Shown in pieces: positions 10,961-21,047 of a stretch of DNA of 64,000 bases. The stretch is from Cristatella mucedo. Its lineage: Eukaryota > Bryozoa > Phylactolaemata > Cristatellidae. Positions within the stretch are counted from its first letter, which is position 1. Each line of letters opens with the position of its first letter. The stretch lies in NCBI GenBank assembly GCA_009760855.2, contig WPIO01000173.1, positions 97,501 to 161,500 of the forward strand, read 5' to 3'. The notes beneath the pieces were generated by a model, which had not been told where the DNA came from, made no database searches, and was given only the letters and a program-made list of their open reading frames with translations. A program made the translations under genes and the position numbers.

Positions 10961-11495
10961 ATGAATGGACTTCATGGAAAGTTGTTGGCTGTTCCTCCGC
11001 GAGCCGCGGGCTTGTTAGGATCTAAACCAAGAGTACAAAAGAAAACCGAAAAAGAGTTTCGTGATAAAATGATGGAACTGCTGCATTACAACACAAATAG
11101 GGGCGTTTTTACATGGAAAGTAACGCACTTCACCGGCATCGTGGGAGAGGAGGCTGGCAAGGTTGATTCTAATAGCTACAGTTTGTATCAATTGACGGAA
11201 AATTATGCAGAGTGCATTTGTTAGCATATTCAATAGTTAGCATATTTCATAGTCACGGGCTAAAATCCCTTGGAAGAGATGGTTCACATTGACAATGATA
11301 AACTAAATAATAGATTTTCAAATTTGCGAAGAATTAGACATGGAAGTAGATACGCTAGCGTTTCTTGGGACAGCCATACACAAAAATGGAGCTCCCAAAT
11401 TAGCATAGACGGTTACCAATATTGCTTGGGCCTCTTTGATGGTGAAGATGTGGCAAGAGAGCACGATATGCAAATTTTCTGCCTTCAACAGTAAA
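10961..11495 (+). pseudogene. HNH endonuclease with AP2-type DNA-binding domain, broken
   Basis: The first part (10961-11222) has a basic N-terminus and LLHYNTNRGVFTWKV, the usual opening of phage-type HNH proteins. The second part, in another frame from about 11270, has HIDNDKLNNRFSNLR (the N-containing half of the HNH fold) followed at once by RYASVSWDSHTQKWSSQISI, an AP2 domain. A stop/frameshift near 11223-11270 separates them, removing the expected first His region. Free-standing HNH-AP2 genes are typical homing endonucleases of phages and large DNA viruses, so this is a selfish gene inside a selfish element. Confidence 0.7.
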
Positions 11496-11539
11496 ACGAA
11501 AAATTGAACTTCAAATATTATTTACCTGGTAAAAACAAA

Positions 11540-11971
11540 GTAGAAAGATTCAATTAGTTATTACAACGCTTTTTCAGATAATCTCCCAATTTCGAAACTC
11601 TCTATGAATCTCCTCCTGGCTCTTGCCTTTAGCGTAAATTTAAGCTAAAAGCATGAAACTTTCGGCTTTGTAGTCACAATATTTCTTTACAATCGTGCTT
11701 GTCTCGACTTTCTTGATAACCTCATTCAACTCAGGATTATCATCAACTCTTGATACTTCTACAAGCTATTTTCCTCTGTTAAAGTAATCCAAACGTCATC
11801 TTACTTCTGACATATCTACTTTTTGACTCATATAAATATTTATTTCCTTCTGCAAAGTTTCAAGTTGTGCTTTCAAATCTGAAATTGCATTCCTTAGCCT
11901 ATTACTTTGCAGTTCTAAAGCAGAAAGTCGCTCTTCAAAAGTTTTGATTTTTGGAGCCTTTGTAGTGTACA
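11540..11971 (-). pseudogene. Small coiled-coil protein of the Polinton, broken
   Basis: From an ATG at 11971 (minus) the first 45 or so residues form a clear heptad-like helix (ERLSALELQSNRL and following). Later codons contain several stops. No family recognised. It shares orientation with, and lies just downstream of, the PX-like gene, so it may have been co-transcribed. Confidence 0.45.
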
Positions 11972-11972
11972 T

Positions 11973-12842
11973 TTAATATTTGATGCCAATTTTAATGTCA
12001 ATTATGTTTTCAATAAAACCAGGTACAGTGACCGAAATTAACACCGCAGTTCCCACAGCACCAACAACTGCGGCAATGCTAGCGACTATTGCCGTATTGG
12101 CCGGAAGGAACCGTTTACTTTGAAACTCAAGGAAATCTTTGTTCCAAGATTTCGGTTCAAGCACTGATGCATCCCAATCAATCTTTTCCCAAACACCTCG
12201 CAAGGGAATTGACTGGGATTCTCATTCCAGTTGAAGTTACCTCTTTCGGCCACAAGTAGGATTTCATTTACGTGGTATCCAACTTTCGAAAATGAAATCA
12301 TTTTCTGCAAACCCTCAATTTTTTTAAGAATCGTCTTCCAATTCACGTGTCCATAATTCCCAGATGCTATATCATCAGCAATCTCCTTGATGAACAAACC
12401 AAGATCTACTATGCCTGTCACTCCAGAAAGAAATCCCCCAATTACTTTTGTAACAGAGCCAATTACCTTAAAGGAACTTAGCACTTGTGGTACTATGCCT
12501 GCAATCTTATCCGATGCCGCCAATGAAAGTCTTGCTGCTAACTTTGGCGCTAATTTAATAAGACCCTTAAAAACAACATCACTTACTGTCTAGTTCCTGA
12601 AACTATCTCCTTAGCAGTGTCAAAGCCAGACTTTATATCTTCTGATAACTCACCGCCGATCATTTGTTTAGACAGTTGGATTATAATTTCTGTTCTAGTA
12701 CTCAAAGCCTTCTCGAGTCTGTTCAGAGACGCCTTATTCAGCTCTATTTATTCTCCGACTCATATATCTTCGAGTTTCACCGTAATCCTCTTTCCATACA
12801 TTAGTCTGCTCAACTGCTGCTTACTAAGATCCAGTCTCATTT
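11973..12842 (-). pseudogene. PX-like virion core protein of the Polinton, broken
   Basis: The minus strand begins near 12838 with LSKQQLSRLMYGKRITVKL and, further on, ALSTRTEIIIQLSKQ. These short basic beta-type repeats are typical of the PX/core protein of Polintons and adintoviruses. It then has a Gly/Val-rich hydrophobic stretch (12420-12500 region) and ends with a predicted membrane segment (NTAIVASIAAVVGAVGTAVL) at about 12030-12090. Stops near 12760 and 12590 and a frameshift near 12190 disrupt it. The role in packaging or membrane interaction is inferred from the family. Confidence 0.6.
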
Positions 12843-12878
12843 CTATATAGAATGGATCTAATTTAAACGATCAATGGA

Positions 12879-14440
12879 ATGCTTTTCTCGGACTTGGATT
12901 GTCGATTCAACAAGATTACAGCACTAGGGGCGCCGGTGTCTGATACAGATGCAATAAACTTTCCACACGCTGTGAGCTCAGACTTTGGCGGGAAAGTGGT
13001 TTCAAACGTCTCTCCACCGTTTGCTTGTTTAGGTGACCTTGGCTCCTTGCTACCTAAAACTAGTGCAAGCATGTTCTCTCAGCTAAACATCAGAGTAATT
13101 TCGGGAAGCTCCGCAGATGGCATAGGATTTTCTATTTCTAGGCCTTACAAGTTAGTTAACTATGGCCGGCTGAGGTCGATGGAACAATTCTTTGCTGGTG
13201 CTTCTAAGGGAAATCTGGATTTTGGCAACAGTGCGATCACTAATTTGCAAGAGGCGGGATTAGTGAGCAAACAATACGTGGATATTGCTAAGCAGCAGCG
13301 CAACATTGGATACCTTATGCTAACTAGTTTCCTGAGTTTGCAGGACCTTGGAAACTTTGGCACGCATGTTAATGGCAAAGTCACAGAAACTTCCTCCGTT
13401 CAGGTTACTCCTGAAGATATGCCAGTACTTGACACGCAAGGTGGAAAAGTTGAATTTGCTACTCCTATTCCAATATTTATTCCCGGAAGTGTCTCTAACT
13501 GCACGTTTGTTTCTAATGTTCTGTTGAGACGTGATACAAGTGGTGTATTTGTTGAACTGACTAGTGATAGCACTTACGGTGTTACTGGCACTTTGACGCT
13601 AAGGGCTGGAATTGACTGATCTTGCACATACGTGATTAATAACCTTGTTGTTGATAAATCAGTAAGTTATGTTGAGTTTCCTAATAAGATAATAGATAAA
13701 ATATCACTGGCTATTGAAGGAAAGGAGCCTAGGCAAATAATTGCATTCGAAGAACTTGTGATATACTTGCTGGGCACTTGAATATGAATGGAAACCCCAT
13801 AAAAAACCTAGGGGATCTACAGGATCCTGGAGATGCAGTAAACAGAAAGTACATTGATACGAATTGTGTCACTAAAGTTTCTAGAGGAACTACTTCAGAT
13901 GTGATCTTGATATGAATGGTTACCGAGTAATAGACCTCACTAAGCCTGTGAACCCAGGTGATGCGGCAACGAATCATGCGGGCACAAAGTTGGCATTACC
14001 TGGAGGTGAAGTTACCGGTGTTCTAACTGCTCATGTTTTGATTAATAATAGCAATCCCCCTTATTCTAGCACTGATGCGCCAAACAAAGATTATATTGAT
14101 TCCAACTTTGTTAGAACAACTGGCAGAACTTTAAGTAGACTCCTGGATATGCAAGGAAACGCAATTAGAATAACATATGATCCTGTTTATCCAAATGATG
14201 GTGTACATTTAAGCTACCTAAATAGACAAACAAACGACAACGTGGCAGTAGTAGAATTTTCAGGAAGGTTTGCCACATCTAATTCAGGGTAGGTACCGAC
14301 TTACGAGAGGTTATAGAACCTAGAGGGAAATATGTATCGTGTGCCAAATATGATGACCCCCTCATTACGGGGTCTTCACTTCCAATAATTCCTTACACCG
14401 GCGGGGAGACTTCACCTACAGGAAACAAAATTTATGGAAC
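12879..14440 (+). pseudogene. Fibre-like repeat protein of the Polinton, 5' part
   Basis: Several units follow a pattern like that of phage tail-fibre shafts: a short LDMNGN/RFNKI strand, then ITALGAP or IKNLGDL, then a D-A pair and a YID/YVD ending. Examples are RFNKITALGAPVSDTDAINF near 12905, MNGNPIKNLGDLQDPGDAV near 13784, and MNGYRVIDLTKPVNPGDAAT near 13912. The first frame is open for 246 codons (12879-13619) and ends in a domain with strands around 13400-13600. Stops at 13617, near 13780 and 14290 break it. The gene is interrupted by a SINE and an L2-A copy and resumes at 16177. It is probably a receptor-binding or surface protein, by analogy only. Confidence 0.6.
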
Positions 14441-14453
14441 GTATGTTCTTGGT

Positions 14454-14616
14454 GCCGTGATCGCACACTAGGTAAGGCGGCTGCTTTCACGACCTAGGGC
14501 CCGAGGTCGTGGGTTCGATTCCTCCTGTGGGCGATCCTTTATCGCAAAGCCGTGGCGATAGCCACAAAGGCTCTCCTGTCACTATTAAAAAAAAGCTGTT
14601 CAAACGGCTAGGATTT
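14454..14616 (+). repeat. tRNA-derived SINE, copy 2, inside Polinton
   Basis: GCCGTGATCGCACACTAGG head, box B GGTTCGATTCC near 14513, a body through GGCTCTCCTGTCAC, and a 3' end CGGCTAGGATTT followed by T-rich sequence. It is the cleanest plus-strand copy and interrupts the fibre-like gene, so it is younger than the Polinton. Confidence 0.85.
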
Positions 14617-14849
14617 ATTTATTTTTAGTTATTTATTAGTGGTACGTTTATAGAGAGAGAGGCCCATTTTAGAGTGAAGGCAATCTAACCAATAAGACCT
14701 TGAATATTACTTTTTAAATACCTTTGGGGGAAAATGTTAACAAGAAAATTACTAGACATAAAAAGAACTCTGGACTTCCAGGAAAATAGGGTAGTAAATC
14801 ATAGTAGTAAGATCGACTCATTGGATGCTATCAGCAAAATATTTCCGAT
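14617..14849 (+). pseudogene. Short Polinton segment between two insertions
   Basis: A frame from 14734 encodes a helical segment (ENRVVNHSSKIDSLDAISKI) that stops being collinear exactly where the L2-A tail starts near 14850. It is probably a piece of the fibre-like gene. Confidence 0.4.
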
Positions 14850-14889
14850 ACTAATAATAATACACTTGATAAAGCCCCTTCAGAGAGCT

Positions 14890-14925
<36 letters not shown>

Positions 14926-16176
14926 GCGCTTTTACATTTTACATTTTACATTTGCTGCAAAGGGAAATGCAATTGAATGGTGAGTAAAATCATGCTTGAC
15001 AAAAAACAAAATGAATAACATGGTTAGGGGTGACGTGCACAGTGTCAGCACGCATAAGCACATCCAGGACGAATCACAGGGACCCACTAAATGCTGTCCT
15101 AAATAGGTGTGTTTTTTTAACTCTTTTTAAATGTGGACAGGTCAGGGGATGTTCTGACGCAGGTCGGAAGGGAGTTCCAGGCTTTGGGAGCATACGAACT
15201 AAATGCAGGGTCTCCAAAGGATTTAAGGTTTGTACGAGGTATTTGTACACTGTTGAATACCGAAAAGCAGGTGGTACGATGCTTGGCCTGATGGGGCAGT
15301 AGATCTGAGAGAAAGGCTGGAGCCATAGAATGAAGTGACCAAAAAGTGAGCGACAAAACCTTGAAGTCAATCCGTTGCTTGACTGGTAGCCAGTGAAGGT
15401 CGGCAAGAAGTGGAGTAATGAGGCAACTGAGACGATCACGACAGACAAGCCTAGCTGCAGAGATTTGCACCAGCTGCAATCGCCTGATCGCACATGCCGG
15501 TAGGCCAGCGAGCAGTGAGTTGCAGAAGTCGAGACGGGATGTCACGAATGCATGGACCAACTTGGACGTGGTATCCTTATCTAAACCAATGTTATGAAGC
15601 TGAAAATAGGCAGATTTGACTGTGGAGCTGATATGGTCGTCTAACGAGAGGTCGCTTTGGAATATGACACCTAGATTTTGAGCTGATTCAACTGGAGATT
15701 TGCTGGCAGAGCCAATTTTGAGCGTCAGCCTTTCCAATTTCTGAATGCCACTGGGTTTGCTCATAACTTGTAAGTTCGTTTTATCGTCATTTAATTTTAG
15801 AAAAATTGCTGCCATCTATGTGCGGATGCATAAATACATGCACTAAGTGAGTTAAGAGAATTTGAGGTGCTCGAAGGCTGGGAGGGATCAAAGCAAAGGT
15901 ACAACTGAGTGTCATCCGCATAGAAGTGAAAGCCTTGACTGTGCTTGGCAATCACATCAGCAAGAGGGAGAGAATAAACCGTGAAAAGAACCAGACATAG
16001 CACGCTGCCCTGAGGTACGCCATATTTCAGAGGTACCTCTGATGATCTTCGTCCATTCACGTCAAAACTCTGGAGTCTCCCACTGAGATAGGACCTGAAC
16101 CACTGCAGAGCAGTGCCAGTGATGCCCAGGCGAGATGAGAGGCGCTCTAGAAAAACTTTGTGATCAACTAACTATT
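14850..16176 (-). mobile_element. L2-A LINE, long 5'-truncated copy inside Polinton
   Basis: In minus orientation it starts (5', near 16170) in the RT finger region and runs through GVPQGS (about 16004) and the catalytic YADD (about 15911-15922). It continues through the long C-terminal part (FAFVTSRLDFCNSLLAGLP type, then SSYAPKAWNSLPTCVR) to the 3' UTR, hairpin and tail. A single frame covers 15117-15815. A frameshift near 15806 separates the YADD part. The Polinton reading resumes directly on the far side, and TATTTC occurs at both edges (14838-14843 and 16171-16176 region), a likely 6-base target duplication. Confidence 0.9.
14891..14923 (+). repeat. (CT)n microsatellite in an L2-A hairpin
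   Basis: The pyrimidine-rich part of the terminal hairpin has expanded to a run of CT dinucleotides in this copy. Confidence 0.85.
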
Positions 16177-16770
16177 TCAGAAAAGATGCTGATGCAGTTG
16201 TGGGAGGATATTTGTCTACGGACACAAAAAATTATGTTTATCAATTAAATTCTATCAATATAAAAGATGTGGCAACAAAGGAATACCTTGATACCAAAGT
16301 GACAAAGGGTGGTAGTGACATAATGGGGGATTTACAGATTGGTAGGTTAATTAATGTTGGTGGATTTCTTGGTTTCACAAAAGGAAGTTTGTCAAGCAGT
16401 TACTTGAAAAAAAGCTCTTCTGATAACTCTCTTTCTCTTTTAATGGAGCTCTCATTGTTCCTAGCGTAACTAATCTTGGTCGCGTATTTGCTAATTCTCA
16501 TTCAAGACTAAGTGACGTCCATATTATAAAATAACCTAATTACACCAAATTCTCTATACAAGTGAAGGATATTATTGGGTTGGCAGAAAAAAATCAACCA
16601 AAAGATGTGCTTCCTTTGATCTTGGTGATGATGGGTCCTACTAAAAGGTTTCTTCACCAAAGAAAGTTTATCTCGGCCCTTTTCAAGAATATTTCACATA
16701 CAGACATACTAGTGATATAACAATTTATCCTTCTACAGAATTATTCGATAAGGCTTTGCTTGTTAGTTAA
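16177..16770 (+). pseudogene. Fibre-like protein of the Polinton, 3' part
   Basis: It resumes after the L2-A insertion with the same repeat grammar: KNYVYQLNSINIKDVATKEY, then LDTKVTKGGSDIMGDLQI. Later, in another frame, it reads EGYYWVGRKKSTKR and ends PSTELFDKALLVS just before a stop near 16768. Stops and frameshifts occur near 16466 and 16640. The last block looks like a globular tip domain. No family assigned. Confidence 0.5.
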
Positions 16771-17050
16771 TATATATAGCATTTTAATCCTGATTGTCAA
16801 CAGTTTGTTTAGCAAATACATGAATAATTTCCGCATTAACAAACAAATAATTCATTCCAATCTTCCATAATTAAATACTTACTCTTATACACTTGATGGT
16901 GGAGTACTACCTGGAATCAGACATACTATTCGTTTGATAGAAATAATGCTTATGAGGAGTTTTAAATTATCTTCTACTCAAACTCTCCAGTCCAATGATA
17001 AGTTAATTGGATCGATGTTGCAATCTAGACACCTTGTTTTGTCTTCGGTT
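16771..17050 (+). other. Polinton interior, no clear gene
   Basis: AT-rich with stops in all frames. A short coding-like piece (SYTLDGGVLPGIRHTIRLIE) lies near 16884-16943. Confidence 0.35.
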
Positions 17051-17089
17051 TCTTCTGCTTGTTTTCAGCTTCGGATAACATTGCAATTA

Positions 17090-17294
17090 TTTTTTCTCTG
17101 CACTCTATTAGCTTGTCACAAGTTTTTCAGATCTTTACGAGAACGTCGAGATATTCGGTTTCTAGATCAGGAATTAGTTTACCGAGAGAACGCTTGACGA
17201 TACAAAGATCCGCGCCTTTCAACTTCAGCCGACAGCTCTTGAGTGCGAGATCGTGTAATTGATCGCAACTGAGATTTCTAGAGACGTCCATTTC
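17090..17294 (-). pseudogene. Small helical Polinton protein
   Basis: The minus-strand ATG at 17292-17294 opens a frame of 54 codons (SCDQLHDLALKSCRLKLKG) to a stop near 17130. A Lys-rich continuation ending near 17050 follows in the same frame. It is predicted all-alpha. It overlaps the end of the next upstream frame by a few bases, as in compact viral-type gene blocks. Not recognised. Confidence 0.4.
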
Positions 17295-17541
17295 TATGTA
17301 ATAATAAAAAAACTTGATCAAAATAGATAACGTCGTCGGGGTAGTATTCAATCTCCTCTTCATAGTCAATGGCCGATTCTGATCCGTTGTTTGGGTCGTA
17401 ATCTGGATCGCCAGGGTCCGAATCAATTTCCCATGCTAATTCATTTGATAGCGCTTGCCCAGTTGGAAATTGTTTCTTGAGTTCTTTTCTTACTACTGTG
17501 GAGAAAAATCCTTCGGGCTCATCACGAAGAATGTCAGCCAT
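17278..17541 (-). CDS. Small acidic Polinton protein, intact frame
   Basis: An 87-codon open frame starts with an ATG at 17541 and has no internal stop. The middle is strongly acidic (SDPGDPDYDPNNGSESAIDY, then EEEIEYYPDD). It lies just downstream of the polymerase remnant on the same strand. Function unknown. It is the only Polinton gene here that may be unbroken, but its neighbours are dead. Confidence 0.4.
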   Translation of the reverse strand: MADILRDEPEGFFSTVVRKELKKQFPTGQALSNELAWEIDSDPGDPDYDPNNGSESAIDYEEEIEYYPDDVIYFDQVFLLLHRNGRL

Positions 17542-17575
17542 TTTTCTTCCATGCTAGGGTAGTTTTTCTTTCAAA

Positions 17576-18090
17576 TTAAACTTGGCATGTGCTGCAGAAG
17601 CCAGTATCTTTACCGTCACTAATTGTTTCTTTAATTCTGTAGTGACCGTAAGCATAGCTACATCGCCTCCAATTAAGCCAATAACGCTTTGACTCAAATG
17701 CAGATAAAGCTACTTCATTAAGAGAGTGTATTACTCGGGTTTCTTGTGTGCTAATTTGTTGAACGTGCGTTTTTGTTTTTATCACTCACCCGTCACGTGC
17801 TTTCACCTTTAAACCATGCAACGTGATCTGTCAAGTATTCAATATATGTTTCGCGCCCCATAGTTTCTCGTAGCACTGCACTGATTACTCTTCTGGCTGC
17901 AGATTTACCTCCACTTGCTGCAAATCACAGCGAGTACAGCTTTGGTCTTAAGGCATATACTTCTTCAATTACTTTGCCATCACCTTCATCTTTGAAATAG
18001 CAATGCAAGTGACTAGCAGCGTTTCTGCCACCCGATGCTCGGACGGTGTTCGTTTGCCGAGGTGATTCAAACGAGCGAGTAAGTGAGCAT
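17576..18090 (-). pseudogene. Protein-primed DNA polymerase B, C-terminal remnant
   Basis: The minus strand reads HLHCYFKDEGDGKVIEEVYA then LRPKLYS near 17945-18020, the conserved region that follows the palm in viral/Polinton type-B polymerases. It is followed by a Lys/Arg stretch. In a second frame at 17576-17785 come NEVALSAFESKRYW and AYGHYRI, the hallmark C-terminal end of these enzymes. An in-frame stop lies near 17938 and a frameshift near 17780. All exonuclease and catalytic (DTD) regions are missing because the LTR at 18091 replaces them. Confidence 0.8.
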
Positions 18091-18360
18091 TGTGGTCTGA
18101 GTATATGCAGGCCGGTACCCTAAACAGCTGTTAGGAGCAACACCAGTGGTGCAAAGCTGTGGTCCGCCTGTGGTGTGGCTTGGACAGGCCGGTAACCCTG
18201 AACAGATGGTGGATTAACCATCGGGGTCGGCAAAAACAGAACCGTGGGTGAGAAGAGGGGACTGAAGCGGTAGAGAGGAGCGAGTGAAGTCGTGCTCCCT
18301 CTGTTCTGTAGTAGAATAAATTGTTGGTGTTGGTTCTGTGCGGGCGTTCTTCGTGCAAGG
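18091..18360 (+). mobile_element. Short LTR-like element truncating the Polinton
   Basis: It begins TGTGGTCTGAGTATATGC and shares several blocks in order with 45646-45921: GGTAACC, AGATGGTG-ATT-ACCATC, GGGGTCGGC, an AATAAA (near 18313), then GTTGGTTCTG and GCGTTCT. The 3' edge is blurred by a local repeat of GTTCTTCGTGCAAG. The shared order and polyadenylation signal suggest an LTR. No internal gag/pol follows. Confidence 0.5.
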
Positions 18361-18715
18361 AGTTCTTCGTGCAAGGCGCATCGAAGCGCAAGCAGATAAG
18401 GTGGAAATGGCCCTCGGCCGACGCTTCACCTAAATGCAGCCGGCAGGCCAGACGTGCAAATCTCGCACACGATATCATTGACAAGCATTTACTGTTTGCT
18501 CAGACTAAGCTAGATTATATATCAGCCATTAAGTGCTATACCGTCTATTTGTCCTGCGACCTCACCGCATGCACTCCCTAGAGCTTGTAAGCGGCGATAT
18601 CTATAGGATATGGAGTTTGCTGTTGAGTGGGCTGACGAACGTGACTTGCTCCCACTTAGTGATTGCACTCGCTGGCGATTGAGCCCTGCCGCAGAAGTCA
18701 TAGACTGCACAGCTG
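18361..18715. other. No gene recognised
   Basis: Possibly leftover retroelement internal DNA after the LTR-like block. No gag/pol motif seen. Confidence 0.4.
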
Positions 18716-19165
18716 CTTAAATTCAAAGATGATAAAAGTAACTCACTAGTTATAACCAAACCAAGTGTGATTCAGAAATTGGAAAAGCTGTCGCTCAAAA
18801 TCGGCTCTGCCCCAGAATATTTCCTGTTGAATCTGCACGAAGTGTCCCTTAGTGACCTCTCGTTAGACGACCACATCAGCTCCACAATCAAGTCTGCCTA
18901 CTTTCAGCTACATAACATTGCTAAAATTCGGGCTTGTTTAGATAGGGATACAACATCTAAGTTGGTCCATGCATTTGTGACATCCCGTCTTCACTTCTGC
19001 AACTCACTGCTGGCTAGCTTACGGGTATGTGCAATCAGTCACTGACAGGTGGTGCAAAACTCCGCAGCTAGGCTTGTCTATCGTTAGCGTCGCAGTTTCG
19101 GCATTACATCACTGCTTGCCAAACTGCACCGGCTCCTAGTCAAGCAAGGGATCGACTTCACTTCA
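18716..19165 (+). mobile_element. L2-A LINE fragment
   Basis: The RT-ORF segment covers LSLDDHISSTIKSAYFQLHN and VHAFVTSR. The first 90 codons are in frame from 18767. It is truncated at both ends with no 3' tail. Confidence 0.85.
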
Positions 19166-19708
19166 GGCCCCTTGATCAATTAAAACTGGATGTGTAATCA
19201 CTAATATTACACTCTCACCCATCAATTTCAAGCCGTTTGCAGTTCCCTCAAAGCGGTCTTTCGACTTTTTTTTGTTTTGCGTTCGCCCGACAACATGCTA
19301 CCAATAGTGGCAGTACTTTATTGTCATCCAAGCACACCGTTCACCTTGATCTCAAACTTCTCTGATCTCTTTCAAATGTGTGTGCAAGGAGACCATCATT
19401 GGTAATTATGAATTATTTCAACAATTATTTTGCTTATCTGCATGCCAATCAACACTTATCTGCCGCCTTCAGTACTACATTTTGTGCACTGACTGACTCG
19501 ATGTCTCTTGTGACTCATGTTCATGGTCTAACTCATGCCAAATTCACACGCCCGACCAATTATTTTTCCTATAACTTTAAGCTATAATTGTCAATTTGTT
19601 TTTTAAAAATTTGGCTTGTGTGACCACATTCATTCCATCTACAGTTTGCGTCCTCATCCAAAAATCACCAACGAATCATGAAGCCACAAGATCTTTAATT
19701 TTTAAACA

Positions 19709-19775
19709 AATAATAATAATAACAGGCTTGATAATGCACCATCAGAGAACTCAAATTTTCTAGGCGCTTTATCTT
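19709..19775 (-). repeat. L2-A 3' tail insertion
   Basis: Only the (ATT)n tail and hairpin, minus orientation, inside the plus-strand copy. Confidence 0.7.
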
Positions 19776-21047
19776 TGACATCGATGCAAACATTGTGGGA
19801 ATGTCTGTTTCGCTTCTGCTAGTTAACCCCCAGCTGACCTGTCATCATTAGTAGAATACTAAAACATGACATATTCTGGCATTCTCTAGAGTGTGCATCT
19901 CTGACTAAGAACACTGTGAATTTGCCCTGAGGTCGAGTGGTTTACTTCACACATAGAACTAGTTAGGTATGCAAAAATTGAGCTTGAAGAAACACACTAA
20001 TGATCAAGACTGACAGTCTATCGACAGGCATACGAAGGGTCGTAACACCCAATCATAGCAAGACCAAGTCTAGCTTCCATAACATTTTTATTCGATAGAT
20101 GTACGATAACAATCGTCATGTCCATGATCAACCATCTGCATAAACGCTCCCACGTTGCTCTTTATTTAGGGATCCTTGAGATGATCAAGTAGATCGCTTT
20201 TCCAGCTGCTCTGTGAAAAACAGACAGGGCTATAGAGTTCATCCGTAGGGTGGCAGCAAAGTTTCAAAAATCCCGTCCCTCAATTCTGTGTCTTAATGTC
20301 TAAATTGAAGGAGGCCACTAATGAACTCGTTCTGAAGCTCATATTATAATAAAAAACGATTAGTCCTTTGGACCCTATTCACATTGTCCAGATTATAGGA
20401 TGCACAGATCTGCTGCTGCCATGCATAAATACGTATGCCAAAACTGCGTCATTAGCCTCATGTCCGAATACCTTTAAAAAAGTTTCTTTTCAGGTTAATC
20501 CTCTAGAAAGCCATACTAAACCAAGAGCACCCGAGCAAATTCTTTCCAGGCTCTTTTCTACCGTCTCTATTCCAAACTCTACAACGAGTCATGACAGACC
20601 AGCTGCACTCACACACTAAAATTATGAACTTTTTTGGTAAGTTCCATACAGAAAGGTTTTGTTTGCTTACTGGGCTCGATCTTTTATCAGCATTTGATTC
20701 TATAGATCACGAAGTCCTATTTGAAAGCCTCTCATCCCGCCTGGGAATCACTGCACTGCACTGCAACGTCCAGGGCATGTCCCAGAGAGAGAGACTACCA
20801 ACTTTTGATGTGAATAGATAAAGATCGTCCGATGGACCTCTGAAATATGGGGTATCACAGCGTTTGGTTTTGCTGCCATCCTTTTCATGGTCTATACTCA
20901 GTGGGAGACTCCGAAGTATTGACCTGAATGGACAACGATCATCCGAGGCACCTCTGAAATATGGGGTACCTCAAGGCTACGTGCTAGGTCCGGTTCTTAT
21001 CAAGGTTTATACTCTCCCTCTTGCTGACGTGATTGCCAAGCACAATC

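Larger units (their letters stand above)
8182..18090. mobile_element. Polinton/Maverick remnant (endogenous, degraded)
   Basis: At least four Polinton hallmark genes lie together: a packaging ATPase (minus, 8182-8840), an adenain-like cysteine protease (plus, about 9290-9560), a PX-like core protein (minus, about 11973-12842) and the C-terminus of protein-primed DNA polymerase B (minus, 17576-18090). Accessory genes include an HNH-AP2 endonuclease and a fibre-like repeat protein. All show stops and frameshifts. No capsid, penton or retroviral-type integrase gene and no terminal inverted repeats were recognised. The right end is cut by an LTR at 18091. A SINE (14454) and an L2-A copy (14850-16176) inserted later. 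AT content is higher than in the flanks. Confidence 0.85.

Noticed and set aside
12387-12850. Plus-strand frames opposite the PX-like gene
   Set aside because: Antisense to a coding-like minus-strand reading with recognisable motifs.
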